Assembly (NCBI RefSeq): GCF_014649735.1
Contig: NZ_BMTP01000004.1
Span: forward strand, 248,001-312,000
DNA: 64,000 bases
Reading direction: 5' to 3'
From: Streptomyces lavendofoliae
GTDB lineage: Bacteria > Actinomycetota > Actinomycetes > Streptomycetales > Streptomycetaceae
Below, in pieces: positions 1 through 9,712 of the stretch. Below the pieces are notes generated by a model, which was given only the letters and a program-made list of their open reading frames with translations, was not told the DNA's origin and did no database searches. Numbering within the stretch: the stretch's first letter is position 1; each line of letters opens with the position of its first letter. A program made the translations under genes and the position numbers.

Positions 1-149
1 AACCGGTTCGGGTCCTCGACGTCGCGCGACCAGTCGAAGAAGAGGTTCCCGGGCTCGGCGCGGGTGGCCCGGGTGAAGTCGCCGACCAGCGTGAGCCACT
101 GCTCGGCGTACTCGGGGCGGACGGTGAACCTCACGGCGATGAAGATCAT
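1..149 (-). CDS. ABM-domain (YgiN-like) monooxygenase, N-terminal part only
   Basis: This leftward gene starts at the ATG complementary to 147-149 and runs off the left edge, leaving about 49 residues. The translation begins MIFIAVRFTVRPEYAEQWL and continues to NLFFDWSRDVEDPN. That is the first strand and helix of the small ferredoxin-like ABM fold seen in quinol monooxygenases (YgiN) and antibiotic-biosynthesis monooxygenases, which are cofactor-free cytosolic dimers of about 100 residues. It lies 37 bases downstream of the IclR gene on the same strand and probably shares its transcript, so the IclR protein may control it. The substrate cannot be inferred. Confidence 0.75.
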   Translation of the reverse strand, partial: MIFIAVRFTVRPEYAEQWLTLVGDFTRATRAEPGNLFFDWSRDVEDPNR

Positions 150-186
150 GCCGTCACGGTGCTCCCCGCCCGGCCCGCCGTCCAGC

Positions 187-951
187 TCACGCGCCCGTGT
201 TTCCGGCAGCGTCGGAAAAGGCCCGCACCGAGCGGGCCACCGCCGCGCGCACCCGACCGTGCCGGTGGCGGAACTCCGCCGTCGGCAGCGACACCGACAG
301 GGCGTGCCGCACCTCCGCGGCACCGGGCAGCACCATCGCCAGGCAGGTGTACGCCGGGTCCGCCTCCCCCACCGACACGGCGAACCCCCGCCCCCGCACC
401 CGCGCCAGCTCCGCCTCGAACCGCTCCGCCACCGTGATCGTCCGGTCGGTGAAGCGGGCCATCCCGTGCTCGTCCAGGTACCGCCGCCGCACGCCCCGCG
501 GCACCTGTGCCAGCAGCGCCTTGCCGTGCGCCGTGGCGTGCGCCCGCATCTCCGGGCCGGGTACGAAGGGGTGCGCCGTGTCCGTGACGGGCGCCGTGCT
601 GTCCACCACGGTGATCCGCCCGTCCCGGTACGCGGAGAAGTACGCCTCCGCCCCGCTCTCCCGCCGCAGCCGCGCCAGCACCTCGGCCACGCCCGGGGCG
701 ACCCCCACGTGCCGCTGGAACGCCCGGTGCAGTGCCGCGACCCGGGGCCCCGGCGCGTACCCGCCGCCCTCCGCGCGTACCAGGTGCCCGCGCGCCACCA
801 GCGGCCCCAGCAGGTGGTACACGGTCGACAGCGAACACCCCAGCCGTCGCGCCAGCGCCTGCGCCCCGACGGGCCCGGCCGCGTCGGCCACCACGTCGAG
901 GATCTCCAGCGCGCGGTCGACGGACCGGGGACCGGGGGTCGTGCTGCTCAT
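187..951 (-). CDS. IclR-family transcriptional regulator
   Basis: This 254-residue protein has an N-terminal winged helix-turn-helix (about residues 8-65; SVDRALEILDVVADA, then LARRLGCSLSTVYHLL). An IclR effector-binding domain follows, with the usual AHATAHGKALLA and ITVAERFEAEL stretches. Length matches the family (about 250). The ATG at 951 is preferred because AAGG lies 8 bases upstream; the GTG at 957 would be too close to it. The gene starts 10 bases beyond the stop of the PHP metallohydrolase and is followed by the ABM monooxygenase, so the three look like one leftward unit. IclR proteins usually control neighbouring catabolic genes in response to a small aromatic or acid ligand; the ligand here is unknown. 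Confidence 0.9.
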   Translation of the reverse strand: MSSTTPGPRSVDRALEILDVVADAAGPVGAQALARRLGCSLSTVYHLLGPLVARGHLVRAEGGGYAPGPRVAALHRAFQRHVGVAPGVAEVLARLRRESGAEAYFSAYRDGRITVVDSTAPVTDTAHPFVPGPEMRAHATAHGKALLAQVPRGVRRRYLDEHGMARFTDRTITVAERFEAELARVRGRGFAVSVGEADPAYTCLAMVLPGAAEVRHALSVSLPTAEFRHRHGRVRAAVARSVRAFSDAAGNTGA

Positions 952-961
952 GCGCACGACC

Positions 962-2446
962 TTACGGGGCCGCTCCCAGGAACACCGGGTTGGTGAACGC
1001 CGCCAGGGCTCCCGGCAGCCCCGGCAGCGCGGGCGGGTGGCGGACCTCGGCGCGGACGTGGGCGGCGTACGCGGCCGTGGTCGTCCACTCCACCGCGCCC
1101 GTGCCCGACGCGGGCAGCGGCGCCGTGTGCAGGAGGCCCTGGTCCGTGACCAGGTGGGCCGTGCAGCCGGGGGCGCCCGTCACCTCCAGGCGGACCGTCA
1201 CCGGGGCGCCGGGCGGGGCGGGGAGCCGGTCGCCGATGCCCGCGCGGGCGCCGCGTCCGCCCGTCGCGGAGAACGCCAGGGACACGGCGGCCGACTCGGC
1301 GACGTAGGAGCGGCCCGCCCGCAGGCCGGCCAGGACCGCCTCACGGGTCAGGTCGTCGGCGAGGACGACCGTCTGCGGTTCGCCCACCGCCTGCGGCTCG
1401 CGGTGCGCGTCGCTGCCGCCCATCGCGGGGACCCAGCGGCCCCGGCCGGTGAGCGTGGCGTCCCAGTCGGCCAGCGTGACCTCGTCGTCCGGGGTGTAGG
1501 GGCCGTTCCACACTTCCACCGCGTCCGCCTCGCCGAAGCCGAACCTCCAGGAGCAGCCGACGCACGTGGCGTGCGGGTGCGCCGGCACGACCAGGCCCCC
1601 GGCCCGCCGGATCTCGCGCGCGAAGTGCCCGAAGCGGTTGTCGCGGGCCCGGTAGCGCCAGTCGACGAACGTTCCGGGGTCGGTGCCGACCGCGACGACG
1701 TGACCGGTGCGCGTGGTGACCTCCTCGCCGGTGAGGATCAGCAGGTCGTCGCCCCACAGCCCGTCCCACGCCCGGTGGGCGGCGTGCGTGTTGTGCTCGG
1801 AGCTGTTGATGAAGTCGAGACCGGCGGCCCGTGCGGCGGCGGCGACCTCGGCCGGCGTGCGCCGCCCGTCGGAGTACACCGTGTGCAGGTGGCAGTCGCC
1901 GCGGTACCAGGCCCGGCCCCGCCCCCTGGCCCGCCCCGGCGGGTACACCGGGCGCGGCGTCCGCCCGGCGGGTCCGTACGCGAGGCGGACCGTCACCGTG
2001 TACGCCAGGCCCCCGGGCGCGACGGTGTAGGGGCCGAGCGCCAGGTGCCAGGTGCCCGCGCGGACCGGCCCCGGGAGGTAGCCGGGCGTGGCGTCGTCGG
2101 CGCGGAGGAAGAACTCGGCGCGGGCGCCGCCCGACCAGCCCCGGAAGCCGCGCCCGCCCAGCTCGGTGCCGCGCTCGTCGAACACGCCGATGTCCAGGGC
2201 GTTGCCCCGCGTGCCCGGCGGCACGGCGGGCCGCTCGTACGCGTACGAGACCCGGATCTCCCGCACCCCGTGCGGCACCTCGACCGGCAGGTACACGTAG
2301 TCGGGCGAACCGGGCGGCAGGGTGCCGCGCAGCACCCGCTCGGTCCGCCCGGCGGCGAAGCTCACGCCCGGCGTCACGAACGCGTCCGCCGCCAACGCCC
2401 CTGCCGTTCCCGCCGTTCCCGCCACGAACCCTCGCCTGCTCAACAT
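962..2446 (-). CDS. Tat-exported CehA/McbA-type PHP metallohydrolase
   Basis: This 494-residue protein opens with MLSRRGFVAGTAGTAGALAA, a twin-arginine signal, so it should be exported folded with its metal. A beta-rich region of roughly 190 residues comes first, followed by a PHP domain recognised by YRGDCHLHTVYSDG, then SSEHNTH and GGSDAHR, which supply the metal-binding His and Asp residues. CehA/McbA proteins hydrolyse esters, phosphoesters or carbamates; the substrate is not known here. The start at 2446 is supported by a GGAGGG ribosome-binding site 8 bases upstream and by the signal peptide; longer in-frame starts would bury the signal. It is divergent from the LLM oxidoreductase across 91 bases and heads the leftward unit with the IclR gene. 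Confidence 0.88.
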   Translation of the reverse strand: MLSRRGFVAGTAGTAGALAADAFVTPGVSFAAGRTERVLRGTLPPGSPDYVYLPVEVPHGVREIRVSYAYERPAVPPGTRGNALDIGVFDERGTELGGRGFRGWSGGARAEFFLRADDATPGYLPGPVRAGTWHLALGPYTVAPGGLAYTVTVRLAYGPAGRTPRPVYPPGRARGRGRAWYRGDCHLHTVYSDGRRTPAEVAAAARAAGLDFINSSEHNTHAAHRAWDGLWGDDLLILTGEEVTTRTGHVVAVGTDPGTFVDWRYRARDNRFGHFAREIRRAGGLVVPAHPHATCVGCSWRFGFGEADAVEVWNGPYTPDDEVTLADWDATLTGRGRWVPAMGGSDAHREPQAVGEPQTVVLADDLTREAVLAGLRAGRSYVAESAAVSLAFSATGGRGARAGIGDRLPAPPGAPVTVRLEVTGAPGCTAHLVTDQGLLHTAPLPASGTGAVEWTTTAAYAAHVRAEVRHPPALPGLPGALAAFTNPVFLGAAP

Positions 2447-2523
2447 GGCTTCCACCCTCCTCGCGGCCGGTGAACTCCCCGCCGATCCAGGGCGACGGTC
2501 TCGGAATTCGGCGCCGAGCGCCA

Positions 2524-2529
2524 TACGTT
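2524..2529 (+). promoter_or_regulatory. Putative -10 box of a leaderless LLM oxidoreductase transcript
   Basis: TACGTT fits the TAnnnT actinobacterial -10 pattern and ends 8 bases before the ATG at 2538. There is no Shine-Dalgarno sequence in between, so transcription probably begins at or next to the start codon. The -35 region is weak. Confidence 0.45.
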
Positions 2530-2537
2530 GGGCCGTC

Positions 2538-3365
2538 ATGCGCATCGCGACGACGATTTTCCTCACCGACCAGACCATCACCCCGGTACGGCTCGCGCGC
2601 GAACTGGAGCAGCGCGGCTTCGCCGGCCTCTACCTCCCGGAGCACACCCACATCCCGGTCGAACGCACCAGCCCCTACCCGGCGGGCGGCGACCTGCCGC
2701 CCGAGTACGGCCGGACCCTCGACCCCTTCGTCGCGCTCGGTCAGGCGGCGGCCGTCACCGAGCGGCTCGGGCTGGGCACCGGCATCACGCTCGTCGCCCA
2801 GCACGACCCGATCGACCTCGCCAAGCAGGTCGCCACCCTCGACCACCTCTCCGGTGGCCGCTTCACCCTCGGGGTCGGGTACGGCTGGAACCGCGAGGAG
2901 GCCGAGGACCACGGCGTGCCCTGGGCCACCCGCCGCGAGCGCACCCGCGACCGGATGGCCCTGATGCGCGCCCTGTGGGCCGCCGAACCCACCGCGTACC
3001 AGGGCTCGACCGCCTCCGTGCGCGCCTCCCACGCCTTCCCCAAGCCCGCCGGCGGCGCCCCCCGCACCCTGATCGGCGGCGCGGCGGGACCGAAGCTGTT
3101 CGCCCACATCGCCGCGTACGCGGACGGATGGCTGCCCATCGGCGGCCGGGGCCTGGGCGAGGCGCTCCCGGTGCTGCGCGAGACGTGGGAGAAGGCGGGC
3201 CGCGATCCCGGCGCCCTCCAGGTCGTCCCGTACGCCGTCCGCCCCTCGGAGGGCAAACTCGCCCGCTTCGCCGACCTCGGGATCACGGAGACCGTCGTCC
3301 AACTCCCGCCGGCGGGAGAGGCCGAGGTGCTGCGGACGCTGGACGAGTACGCGCGGTACGTGTAG
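2538..3365 (+). CDS. LLM-class, probably F420-dependent oxidoreductase
   Basis: This 275-residue luciferase-like (TIM-barrel) oxidoreductase begins MRIATTIFLTDQTITPVRLA. It contains LYLPEHTHIP, LGTGITLVAQHDPI, then LDHLSGGRFTLGVGYGWNREE, the hallmark of the bacterial F420-dependent LLM group, and later ADGWLPIGGRG. Such enzymes use reduced or oxidised F420 for hydride transfer on diverse substrates in the cytoplasm. The gene lies 27 bases upstream of fbiC, which makes the F420 chromophore; this supports F420 rather than FMN as cofactor. The ATG at 2538 is the natural N-terminus of the barrel; a longer reading frame upstream overlaps the divergent promoter region and is not credible. Confidence 0.9.
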   Translation: MRIATTIFLTDQTITPVRLARELEQRGFAGLYLPEHTHIPVERTSPYPAGGDLPPEYGRTLDPFVALGQAAAVTERLGLGTGITLVAQHDPIDLAKQVATLDHLSGGRFTLGVGYGWNREEAEDHGVPWATRRERTRDRMALMRALWAAEPTAYQGSTASVRASHAFPKPAGGAPRTLIGGAAGPKLFAHIAAYADGWLPIGGRGLGEALPVLRETWEKAGRDPGALQVVPYAVRPSEGKLARFADLGITETVVQLPPAGEAEVLRTLDEYARYV

Positions 3366-3379
3366 ACGCCCCGCACTCG

Positions 3380-3385
3380 TATGCT
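3380..3385 (+). promoter_or_regulatory. Putative -10 box for leaderless fbiC
   Basis: TATGCT lies 7 bases upstream of the fbiC ATG at 3393 with no good ribosome-binding site between them, the arrangement expected for a leaderless Streptomyces mRNA. fbiC may therefore have its own promoter in addition to read-through from the LLM gene. Confidence 0.45.
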
Positions 3386-3392
3386 CGGGGCC

Positions 3393-5972
3393 ATGACCGA
3401 TGACCAGCCCGGACGTCCCACCGCCAACGCCATGCGACGCGCCCTGAAGCGGGCCAGGGACGGGGTGGCGCTGGACGTCACCGAGGCCGCCGTCCTGCTC
3501 CGGGCGCGGGGCGCGGACCTGGAGGACCTGGCCGCGTCGGCCGGGCGGGTGCGGGACGCCGGGCTGGCGGCGGCGGGGCGGCCCGGCGTCATCACGTACT
3601 CGAAGAGCGTGTTCGTCCCCCTCACCCGGCTGTGCCGGGACACGTGCCACTACTGCACGTTCGTCACCGTGCCCGGCAAGCTGCGGCGCGCCGGGCACGG
3701 GATGTTCATGTCACCCGACGAGGTGCTGGACATCGCGCGCCGGGGCGCCGCGCTCGGCTGCAAGGAAGCGCTGATCACCCTGGGCGACAAGCCCGAGGAC
3801 CGCTGGCCCGAGGCGCGGGAGTGGCTGGACGCGCACGGCTACGACGACACGATCGCGTACGTGCGCGCCATGGCGATCCGCGTCCTGGAGGAGACCGGGC
3901 TGCTGCCCCACCTCAACCCCGGCGTGCTGTCGTGGACCGACTTCCAGCGGCTGAAGCCCGTCGCGCCGTCCATGGGCATGATGCTGGAGACGACGGCGAC
4001 CCGCCTGTGGTCCGAGCCCGGTGGCCCCCACCACGGCTCGCCCGACAAGGAGCCCGCCGTGCGGCTGCGGGTGCTGGAGGACGCGGGCCGCTCGTCGGTG
4101 CCGTTCACCAGCGGGCTGCTCATCGGGATCGGCGAGACGTACGAGGAGCGGGCGGAGTCGCTGTTCGCGCTGCGCCGGGTGGCGCGGGCGTACCACGGCA
4201 TCCAGGAGCTGATCATCCAGAACTTCCGCGCCAAGCCGGACACGGCGATGCGGGGCATGCCGGACGCCGACCTGGACGACCTCGTCGCCACCGTCGCCGT
4301 CGCCCGGCACATCATGGGCCCCTCCGCCTGCCTCCAGGCTCCGCCGAACCTGGTCGACGGGGAGTACGGGCGGCTGATCGCGGCGGGCATCGACGACTGG
4401 GGCGGGGTGTCACCCGTCACCATCGACCACGTCAACCCCGAGCGCCCCTGGCCGGCGATCGAGGCGCTGGCGGAGAAGTCGGCCGCCGCCGGGTTCGCAC
4501 TGCGCGAACGGCTGTGCGTCTACCCCGAGTTCGTGACGCGCGGCGAGCCCTGGCTCGACCCGCGCCTGCTGCCGCACGTCCGCGCGCTCGCCGACCCGGA
4601 GACCGGCCTCGCCGACCCGGACGCGCCGGTGCGGGGCCTGCCGTGGCAGGAGCCCGACGAGGGCTTCACCACCACCGGCCGCACCGACCTGCACCGCACC
4701 ATCGACACCACCGGCCGCACCACCGACCGGCGCGACGACTTCGACGAGGTGTACGGCGACTGGGAGGCGCTGCGGGAGGCCGCCGCACCCGGCATGGTGC
4801 CGCAGCGCATCGACACCGACGTACGCGAGGCCCTCGCGGTCGCCGCCGGCGACCCGACCCGCCTCACCGACGACCAGGCCCTCGCCCTGCTGCACGCCGA
4901 CGGGCCGGCGCTGGACGCACTGTGCCGGATCGCCGACGACATCCGCCGGGACGCAGTCGGCGACGACGTGACGTACATCGTCACCCGCAACATCAACTTC
5001 ACCAACGTCTGTTACACCGGCTGCCGGTTCTGCGCCTTCGCCCAGCGCCGCACCGACGCCGACGCCTACACCCTGTCCCTGGACCAGGTCGCCGACCGCG
5101 CCCAGCAGGCGTGGGACGTCGGCGCGGTCGAGGTCTGCATGCAGGGCGGCATCCACCCGGACCTGCCGGGCACGGCGTACTTCGACATCGCCCGCGCCGT
5201 GAAGGCCCGCGTCCCCGGCATCCACGTGCACGCCTTCTCGCCGATGGAGGTCGTCAACGGCGCCACGCGCACCGGCCTGTCGATCCGCGAGTGGCTGACG
5301 GCGGCCAAGGAGGCCGGACTGGACTCCATCCCCGGCACCGCCGCCGAGATCCTCGACGACGAGGTGCGCTGGGTCCTCACCAAGGGCAAGCTGCCGGCGG
5401 CGACCTGGACCGAGGTGGTGCGGACCGCGCACGAGCTGGGCATCCGCTCGTCCTCGACGATGATGTACGGCCATGTCGACCAGCCCCGCCACTGGCTCGG
5501 CCACTTCCGCACGCTCGTGGAGATCCAGCGGGAGACCGGCGGCTTCACCGAGTTCGTCACCCTGCCCTTCATCCACACCAACGCCCCCGTCTACCTCGCG
5601 GGCATCGCCCGCCCCGGCCCCACCACCCGCGACAACCGGGCCGTCACCGCCATGGCCCGCGTCCTGCTCCACCCGTACATCCCCCACATCCAGACGAGCT
5701 GGGTGAAGCTCGGCACCGAGGGCGCCGCCGAGATGCTCCGCTCCGGCGCCGACGACCTGGGCGGCACCCTCATGGAGGAGACCATCTCCCGTATGGCGGG
5801 CTCCGGTTACGGCTCGTACCGCTCGGTCAAGGACCTGGTCGCCATCGCCGAGGCCGCCGGCCGCCCGGCCCGGCCCCGCACCACCCTGTACGGCGAGGTT
5901 CCCGAGGAGCGGCGGCGGGCGGCGGCGGCGTCCGACGGGCACCTCCCCGAACTGCTGCCCGTACTGGAGTGA
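3393..5972 (+). CDS. fbiC: FbiC, 7,8-didemethyl-8-hydroxy-5-deazariboflavin (FO) synthase
   Basis: This 859-residue two-headed radical-SAM enzyme joins the CofG and CofH activities that condense 5-amino-6-ribitylaminouracil and tyrosine into FO, the chromophore of coenzyme F420. The N-terminal CofG half has the cluster motif CRDTCHYC (Cys 81, 85 and 88). The C-terminal CofH half has CYTGCRFC (Cys 540, 544 and 547). Length and order match actinobacterial FbiC; methanogens carry the halves as separate genes. The ATG at 3393 is chosen over one four codons earlier because the latter overlaps the TATGCT box. The neighbouring LLM oxidoreductase is a plausible F420 user. The next gene begins 20 bases after the stop. 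Confidence 0.96.
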   Translation: MTDDQPGRPTANAMRRALKRARDGVALDVTEAAVLLRARGADLEDLAASAGRVRDAGLAAAGRPGVITYSKSVFVPLTRLCRDTCHYCTFVTVPGKLRRAGHGMFMSPDEVLDIARRGAALGCKEALITLGDKPEDRWPEAREWLDAHGYDDTIAYVRAMAIRVLEETGLLPHLNPGVLSWTDFQRLKPVAPSMGMMLETTATRLWSEPGGPHHGSPDKEPAVRLRVLEDAGRSSVPFTSGLLIGIGETYEERAESLFALRRVARAYHGIQELIIQNFRAKPDTAMRGMPDADLDDLVATVAVARHIMGPSACLQAPPNLVDGEYGRLIAAGIDDWGGVSPVTIDHVNPERPWPAIEALAEKSAAAGFALRERLCVYPEFVTRGEPWLDPRLLPHVRALADPETGLADPDAPVRGLPWQEPDEGFTTTGRTDLHRTIDTTGRTTDRRDDFDEVYGDWEALREAAAPGMVPQRIDTDVREALAVAAGDPTRLTDDQALALLHADGPALDALCRIADDIRRDAVGDDVTYIVTRNINFTNVCYTGCRFCAFAQRRTDADAYTLSLDQVADRAQQAWDVGAVEVCMQGGIHPDLPGTAYFDIARAVKARVPGIHVHAFSPMEVVNGATRTGLSIREWLTAAKEAGLDSIPGTAAEILDDEVRWVLTKGKLPAATWTEVVRTAHELGIRSSSTMMYGHVDQPRHWLGHFRTLVEIQRETGGFTEFVTLPFIHTNAPVYLAGIARPGPTTRDNRAVTAMARVLLHPYIPHIQTSWVKLGTEGAAEMLRSGADDLGGTLMEETISRMAGSGYGSYRSVKDLVAIAEAAGRPARPRTTLYGEVPEERRRAAAASDGHLPELLPVLE

Positions 5973-5991
5973 ACTTTGCGAGACTGACCCC

Positions 5992-8487
5992 ATGGCCAGG
6001 GGCTCCCGATCCAGACCGTCGATGTCGCAGCTGCTCCAGCAGCACCAGCGGGCCGGGTTCGTCGGTCGGCAGCGCGAACTGTCCCTGTTCACGGGCAACT
6101 TCGCCGTGCCACCGGAGGACCCCGGGCACCGGTTCGTCTTCCATGTGCGCGGCATGGCGGGGGTCGGCAAGACCACGCTGGTCCGGCGGCTGGAGGAAGC
6201 CGCGCGCGAACACGGCGCGCTGACCGCGTACGCCGACGAGACCGCGCACGACGTCCCCGCCGTGATGGCGGCGATCAGCGGCTGCCTGGACCGGCAGGGG
6301 CACCCGCTCAAGGCGCTGGACCGCCGGCTCGCCGCCTACCACCGCTCCCGCCACGAGGCCGAACTCGCCGCGCTCGCCGCACCGGAGGAGGGCCCGCCGG
6401 GCGGCGCCGCCGTCCCGCCCGGCCCGCCAGGTGGCGCGCCCGGCGTTCCGGCCGGTCCGTCGGCCGGCAGCCTGGCCGCCGCGCAGGCCGGCCTGATCGG
6501 CGTCGGCATGCTGCCGGTCGTCGGGGCCTTCGCCGGCGGCGTCGACCCCGCGCTCGTGGCCCGGGGCGCCGACCGGCTGCGGGCGTCGCTCGGCCCGCGA
6601 TCCCGGTCGCGCGCCGCCGACGACACCCGGCTCGCCCTCGACCCGGTACCGGTCCTCGCCCCGCTGCTGGTCGCCGAACTGAACCGGGTCGCCGGGAGCG
6701 TCCCGTGGATCGCGCTCTTCCTCGACACCTACGAACGCACCGGACCGGTCCTCGACACCTGGCTGCCGGACCTGATCGCGGGCGAGCGGTACGGCCCGCT
6801 GCCGGGGAACACCGTCCTCACCCTGGCCGGGCGCGACCGCCTGGACCCCGGCCGCTGGGCGCGGCTGTCCCACGCCGTGCGGGACCTGCCGCTGGAGCCC
6901 TTCACCGAACCGGAGACGCGGCACCTGCTGACGGCACGGGGCGTCGTCGACGAACCGGTCGTCCAGGACGTCCTGCGCCTGTCCGGCGGCCTCCCGGTCC
7001 TGGTCTCCACCCTGGCCCAGCACCCGGGCGAGCCGAACAGCGCGGGCGCCACCGCCGTCGACCGGTTCCTGAGGTGGGAGGACGACCCGGCCCGCCGCGC
7101 CGCCGCGCTCGCCTGCGCGCTGCCCCGCCGGCTGAACGAGGACGTCTTCGCGGTGGCCGTCCCCGGCGGCACGGACCCGGCGGAGCTGTACGGGTGGCTG
7201 CGCACCCTGCCGTTCGTGGGCGAGCGCGACGACCACGCCCAGTACCACGACGTCGTGCGCGCCCCCATGCTGCGCCTCCAGCGGACCGGCTCCCCGCAGC
7301 GCTGGCGCGAGGCGCACACCCGGCTCGCCGACGCCTACGCGGCGTGGGCGGCGGCGGCCGGGCGGGGCGTGGCCGCGTACGAGCGGTGGGAGCACGAGGA
7401 CTGGCGCGCCCTGCGGCTGGAGGAGCTGTACCACCGGCTGTGCGCCGACCCGCGCACGGCGGTCGAGGACGCGGTGCGCGACGGGATCGGGGCGTGCCAC
7501 GAGGGTCCGGTCCAGGCCCGCCGCTGGGCGCGGACGCTCGCCGAGGCGGGCGAGGACACCGGCGACGCGGCCGCGCACCGTCTCGGCGCGGCCTGCCTGG
7601 AGGCGCTGGACGACCCGGCCCGGTCGGTCGTCGGCGTACTGGACCTGCTGGTCGCCGGCGCCCGTGCCGACGACCGCGCGTACGCCCTGACCTCCCGCGG
7701 CCGGGCGCTGCACGACGCGGGCCGGTACGACGAGGCGCTCGCCGACTTCGACCGGGCGATCGGCCTCGGCGCCTCCGCCCGGGCGTACACCGGGCGGGCC
7801 CTGGCCCACCGCGCGCGCGGTGACTTCGACCGGGCCCTGGAGGACCACGACCGGGCCGTCGAAGCGGCGGTGACCCCGGTGCGTCCCCTCGCCCACCGGG
7901 GCGAGACGTACCGCAGGACGGGCCGGTACGCCGAGGCCCTCGCGGACCTGGACCGGGTGGTCGCGCTGGACCCGGCATGGGTGTGGCCCCGGGCGAGCCG
8001 CGCCCAGGTCCGGCACGCCCTGGGCCGGCCCGCCGAGGCGCTGGCGGACCTGGACATCGCCCTGAGCCTGGACCCGGACCACCGCTGGAGCCGGGTGCGC
8101 AGGGCGCAGGTCCGCCGCGCGCTGGGCGACGTGGCGGGCGCGCTGCGCGACCTGGACCACGCGCGGGCCCTCGCCCCGGCCGACCCCTGGATCCTGGGCG
8201 AACGGGGCGAGGCGCTGCGGGCGTCGGGGCGCCACGCGGACGCAGTGGCCGCGTACACCCGGGCCCTGGACCTCGATCCCGGCTACGCCTGGGCGCTGGG
8301 CAGCCGCGCGCTCGCCCACGAGGCGCTGGGCGACACGGCGGAGGCGCTGGCGGACCTGGACCGGGCGCTGGCGATGGACCCGCGCTACGTGTGGGCCGCC
8401 GAGCAGCGCGAGCGCATCGCCACCGCCGCCGCGCTCGCCGGGAGCAACGCGGAACCGGGGCCGAACAACGAGCAAAACCCCACCTGA
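5992..8487 (+). CDS. P-loop NTPase with C-terminal TPR array (STAND-like)
   Basis: This 831-residue protein carries a Walker A motif, GMAGVGKTT (residues 54-62), and a Walker B-like stretch, WIALFLDTYE. A Gly/Pro/Ala-rich insert (about 135-165) is followed by a hydrophobic patch, LIGVGMLPVVGAFAGG. From about residue 560 there are at least six TPR units with the repeating ALADLDRALxLDP pattern. The layout resembles STAND signalling ATPases, in which the C-terminal repeats sense a ligand and the NTPase switches state. GAGACT 6 bases before the ATG could be the -10 box of a leaderless transcript. It sits between fbiC and an ADP-ribosylglycohydrolase-like gene on the same strand; no classic death effector domain is visible. 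The biological role is unknown. Confidence 0.8.
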   Translation: MARGSRSRPSMSQLLQQHQRAGFVGRQRELSLFTGNFAVPPEDPGHRFVFHVRGMAGVGKTTLVRRLEEAAREHGALTAYADETAHDVPAVMAAISGCLDRQGHPLKALDRRLAAYHRSRHEAELAALAAPEEGPPGGAAVPPGPPGGAPGVPAGPSAGSLAAAQAGLIGVGMLPVVGAFAGGVDPALVARGADRLRASLGPRSRSRAADDTRLALDPVPVLAPLLVAELNRVAGSVPWIALFLDTYERTGPVLDTWLPDLIAGERYGPLPGNTVLTLAGRDRLDPGRWARLSHAVRDLPLEPFTEPETRHLLTARGVVDEPVVQDVLRLSGGLPVLVSTLAQHPGEPNSAGATAVDRFLRWEDDPARRAAALACALPRRLNEDVFAVAVPGGTDPAELYGWLRTLPFVGERDDHAQYHDVVRAPMLRLQRTGSPQRWREAHTRLADAYAAWAAAAGRGVAAYERWEHEDWRALRLEELYHRLCADPRTAVEDAVRDGIGACHEGPVQARRWARTLAEAGEDTGDAAAHRLGAACLEALDDPARSVVGVLDLLVAGARADDRAYALTSRGRALHDAGRYDEALADFDRAIGLGASARAYTGRALAHRARGDFDRALEDHDRAVEAAVTPVRPLAHRGETYRRTGRYAEALADLDRVVALDPAWVWPRASRAQVRHALGRPAEALADLDIALSLDPDHRWSRVRRAQVRRALGDVAGALRDLDHARALAPADPWILGERGEALRASGRHADAVAAYTRALDLDPGYAWALGSRALAHEALGDTAEALADLDRALAMDPRYVWAAEQRERIATAAALAGSNAEPGPNNEQNPT

Positions 8488-8590
8488 CGGGCGTCCGCAC
8501 CCATAACACTCCGGGCCCGGGGCGCCCCGTTTCCTTCGATTACAGTGCTGCGCGCCGGACGTACGACGACGGGCGAGGGAGGGACGCGAG

Positions 8591-9712
8591 GTGAGTGCAG
8601 CAGCCGCGGCTGTCTGGGGCCGGGCCGAGCAGCAGGACTTCCGCGCCCGGGTGCGGGGCTGTCTCCTGGGCGCCGCGATCGGGGACGCCCTCGGGGCGGG
8701 GGTCTCCGCGCTGTCCGTCGAGGCGATCCGGGCGGCGCACGGGCCGGACGGGCCTGCGGACCTGGCGCCCGCGTACGGGCGGCGCGGGGCCGTGACGTCC
8801 GCGACCCAGCTGTCGCTGTTCACCGTGGACGGCCTGATACGCGCCCAGGTGCGCCGCGACACCGGCGCCTGGCACCCGCCCACCGACGTGCACCGCGCCC
8901 ATCTGCGGTGGGCCGCCACCCAGCGCGACTGGGGTCCGGACGAGCGCCGCAAGGACAACGGCTGGCTGGCCTGCGAGGAGTGGCTGTACGCCCGCCGCGG
9001 CCCCGCGCTCGCCACCCTCACCGGGCTGGGCGACGAGATCCTCGGCACCCTCGACCGACCGAAGAACCCGACCGCCCGGGACGCCGGCGCCCTTGTGCGG
9101 TCCGCCCCCTACGGGCTGCTCGTCGGCTGGGAACCGCAGCTGGTGTGCCAGCTGGCCGTCGAGTGCGCGGTGCAGACCCACGGGCACCCCACCGCCTACC
9201 TGTCGGCCGGTGCCTTCGCCGTCGTCGTCCACGGCCTGGCGCGCGGCGAGTCCGTCGACGGCTCGGTGCAGCGGGCGCTCGCCCTGCTGGCGGCCCGCCC
9301 CGGCCACGAGCCGGTCAGCGAGGCGCTGAAGCACGCCCTCGGCGCCGTACGCCAGGGCATCCCCGGCCCCGCCAGGATCGCCTCGCTGGGGGACACCGAC
9401 GGGGAGCACGCCGAGGACGCCCTGGCCATCGCGGTCTACTGCGCGCTCGTCGGCGAGGACGTGCGGCACGGGCTGCGCCTCGCGGTGAACCACGACGGCC
9501 CGTCGGAGACCACCGGCACCCTCACCGGCGCGCTGCTCGGCGCCCTGCACGGCGAGACCGCCCTCCCGCCGGCCTGGCTGGCCGAGCTGGAGGGGCGGCC
9601 CACGATCCTGGAGCTGGCGGACGACTTCGCCATGGAGATGACGCAGGGCCCGGCCCTGCACAGCCCGGCCGCCTCCGCGCCGGGCTGGCTGGCCCGCTAC
9701 CCCAGGGGCTGA
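8591..9712 (+). CDS. ADP-ribosylglycohydrolase-fold protein with degenerate metal site
   Basis: This 373-residue protein has the DraG/ARH fold signature, with GCLLGAAIGDALGAG at residues 23-37. DraG-type enzymes remove ADP-ribose from proteins using two metal ions held by a TDDT motif and a late D-S/T-D motif. Here the first site reads TSATQLSLF (residues 69-77) and the second NHDGPSETTG (300-309), so several expected aspartates are missing. It may bind ADP-ribose without hydrolysing it, or be a scaffold. The GTG start has GGGAGGG about 8 bases upstream. It follows the TPR NTPase by 103 bases on the same strand. Its last 16 bases overlap the 3' end of the convergent symporter gene. Confidence 0.85.
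   Translation: MSAAAAAVWGRAEQQDFRARVRGCLLGAAIGDALGAGVSALSVEAIRAAHGPDGPADLAPAYGRRGAVTSATQLSLFTVDGLIRAQVRRDTGAWHPPTDVHRAHLRWAATQRDWGPDERRKDNGWLACEEWLYARRGPALATLTGLGDEILGTLDRPKNPTARDAGALVRSAPYGLLVGWEPQLVCQLAVECAVQTHGHPTAYLSAGAFAVVVHGLARGESVDGSVQRALALLAARPGHEPVSEALKHALGAVRQGIPGPARIASLGDTDGEHAEDALAIAVYCALVGEDVRHGLRLAVNHDGPSETTGTLTGALLGALHGETALPPAWLAELEGRPTILELADDFAMEMTQGPALHSPAASAPGWLARYPRG

Noticed and set aside
5827..9048. Minus-strand open frame of about 1070 codons opposite the NTPase
   Set aside because: It is the shadow of third-position GC bias in the sense genes; translation is Arg/Gly/Val-rich and featureless.
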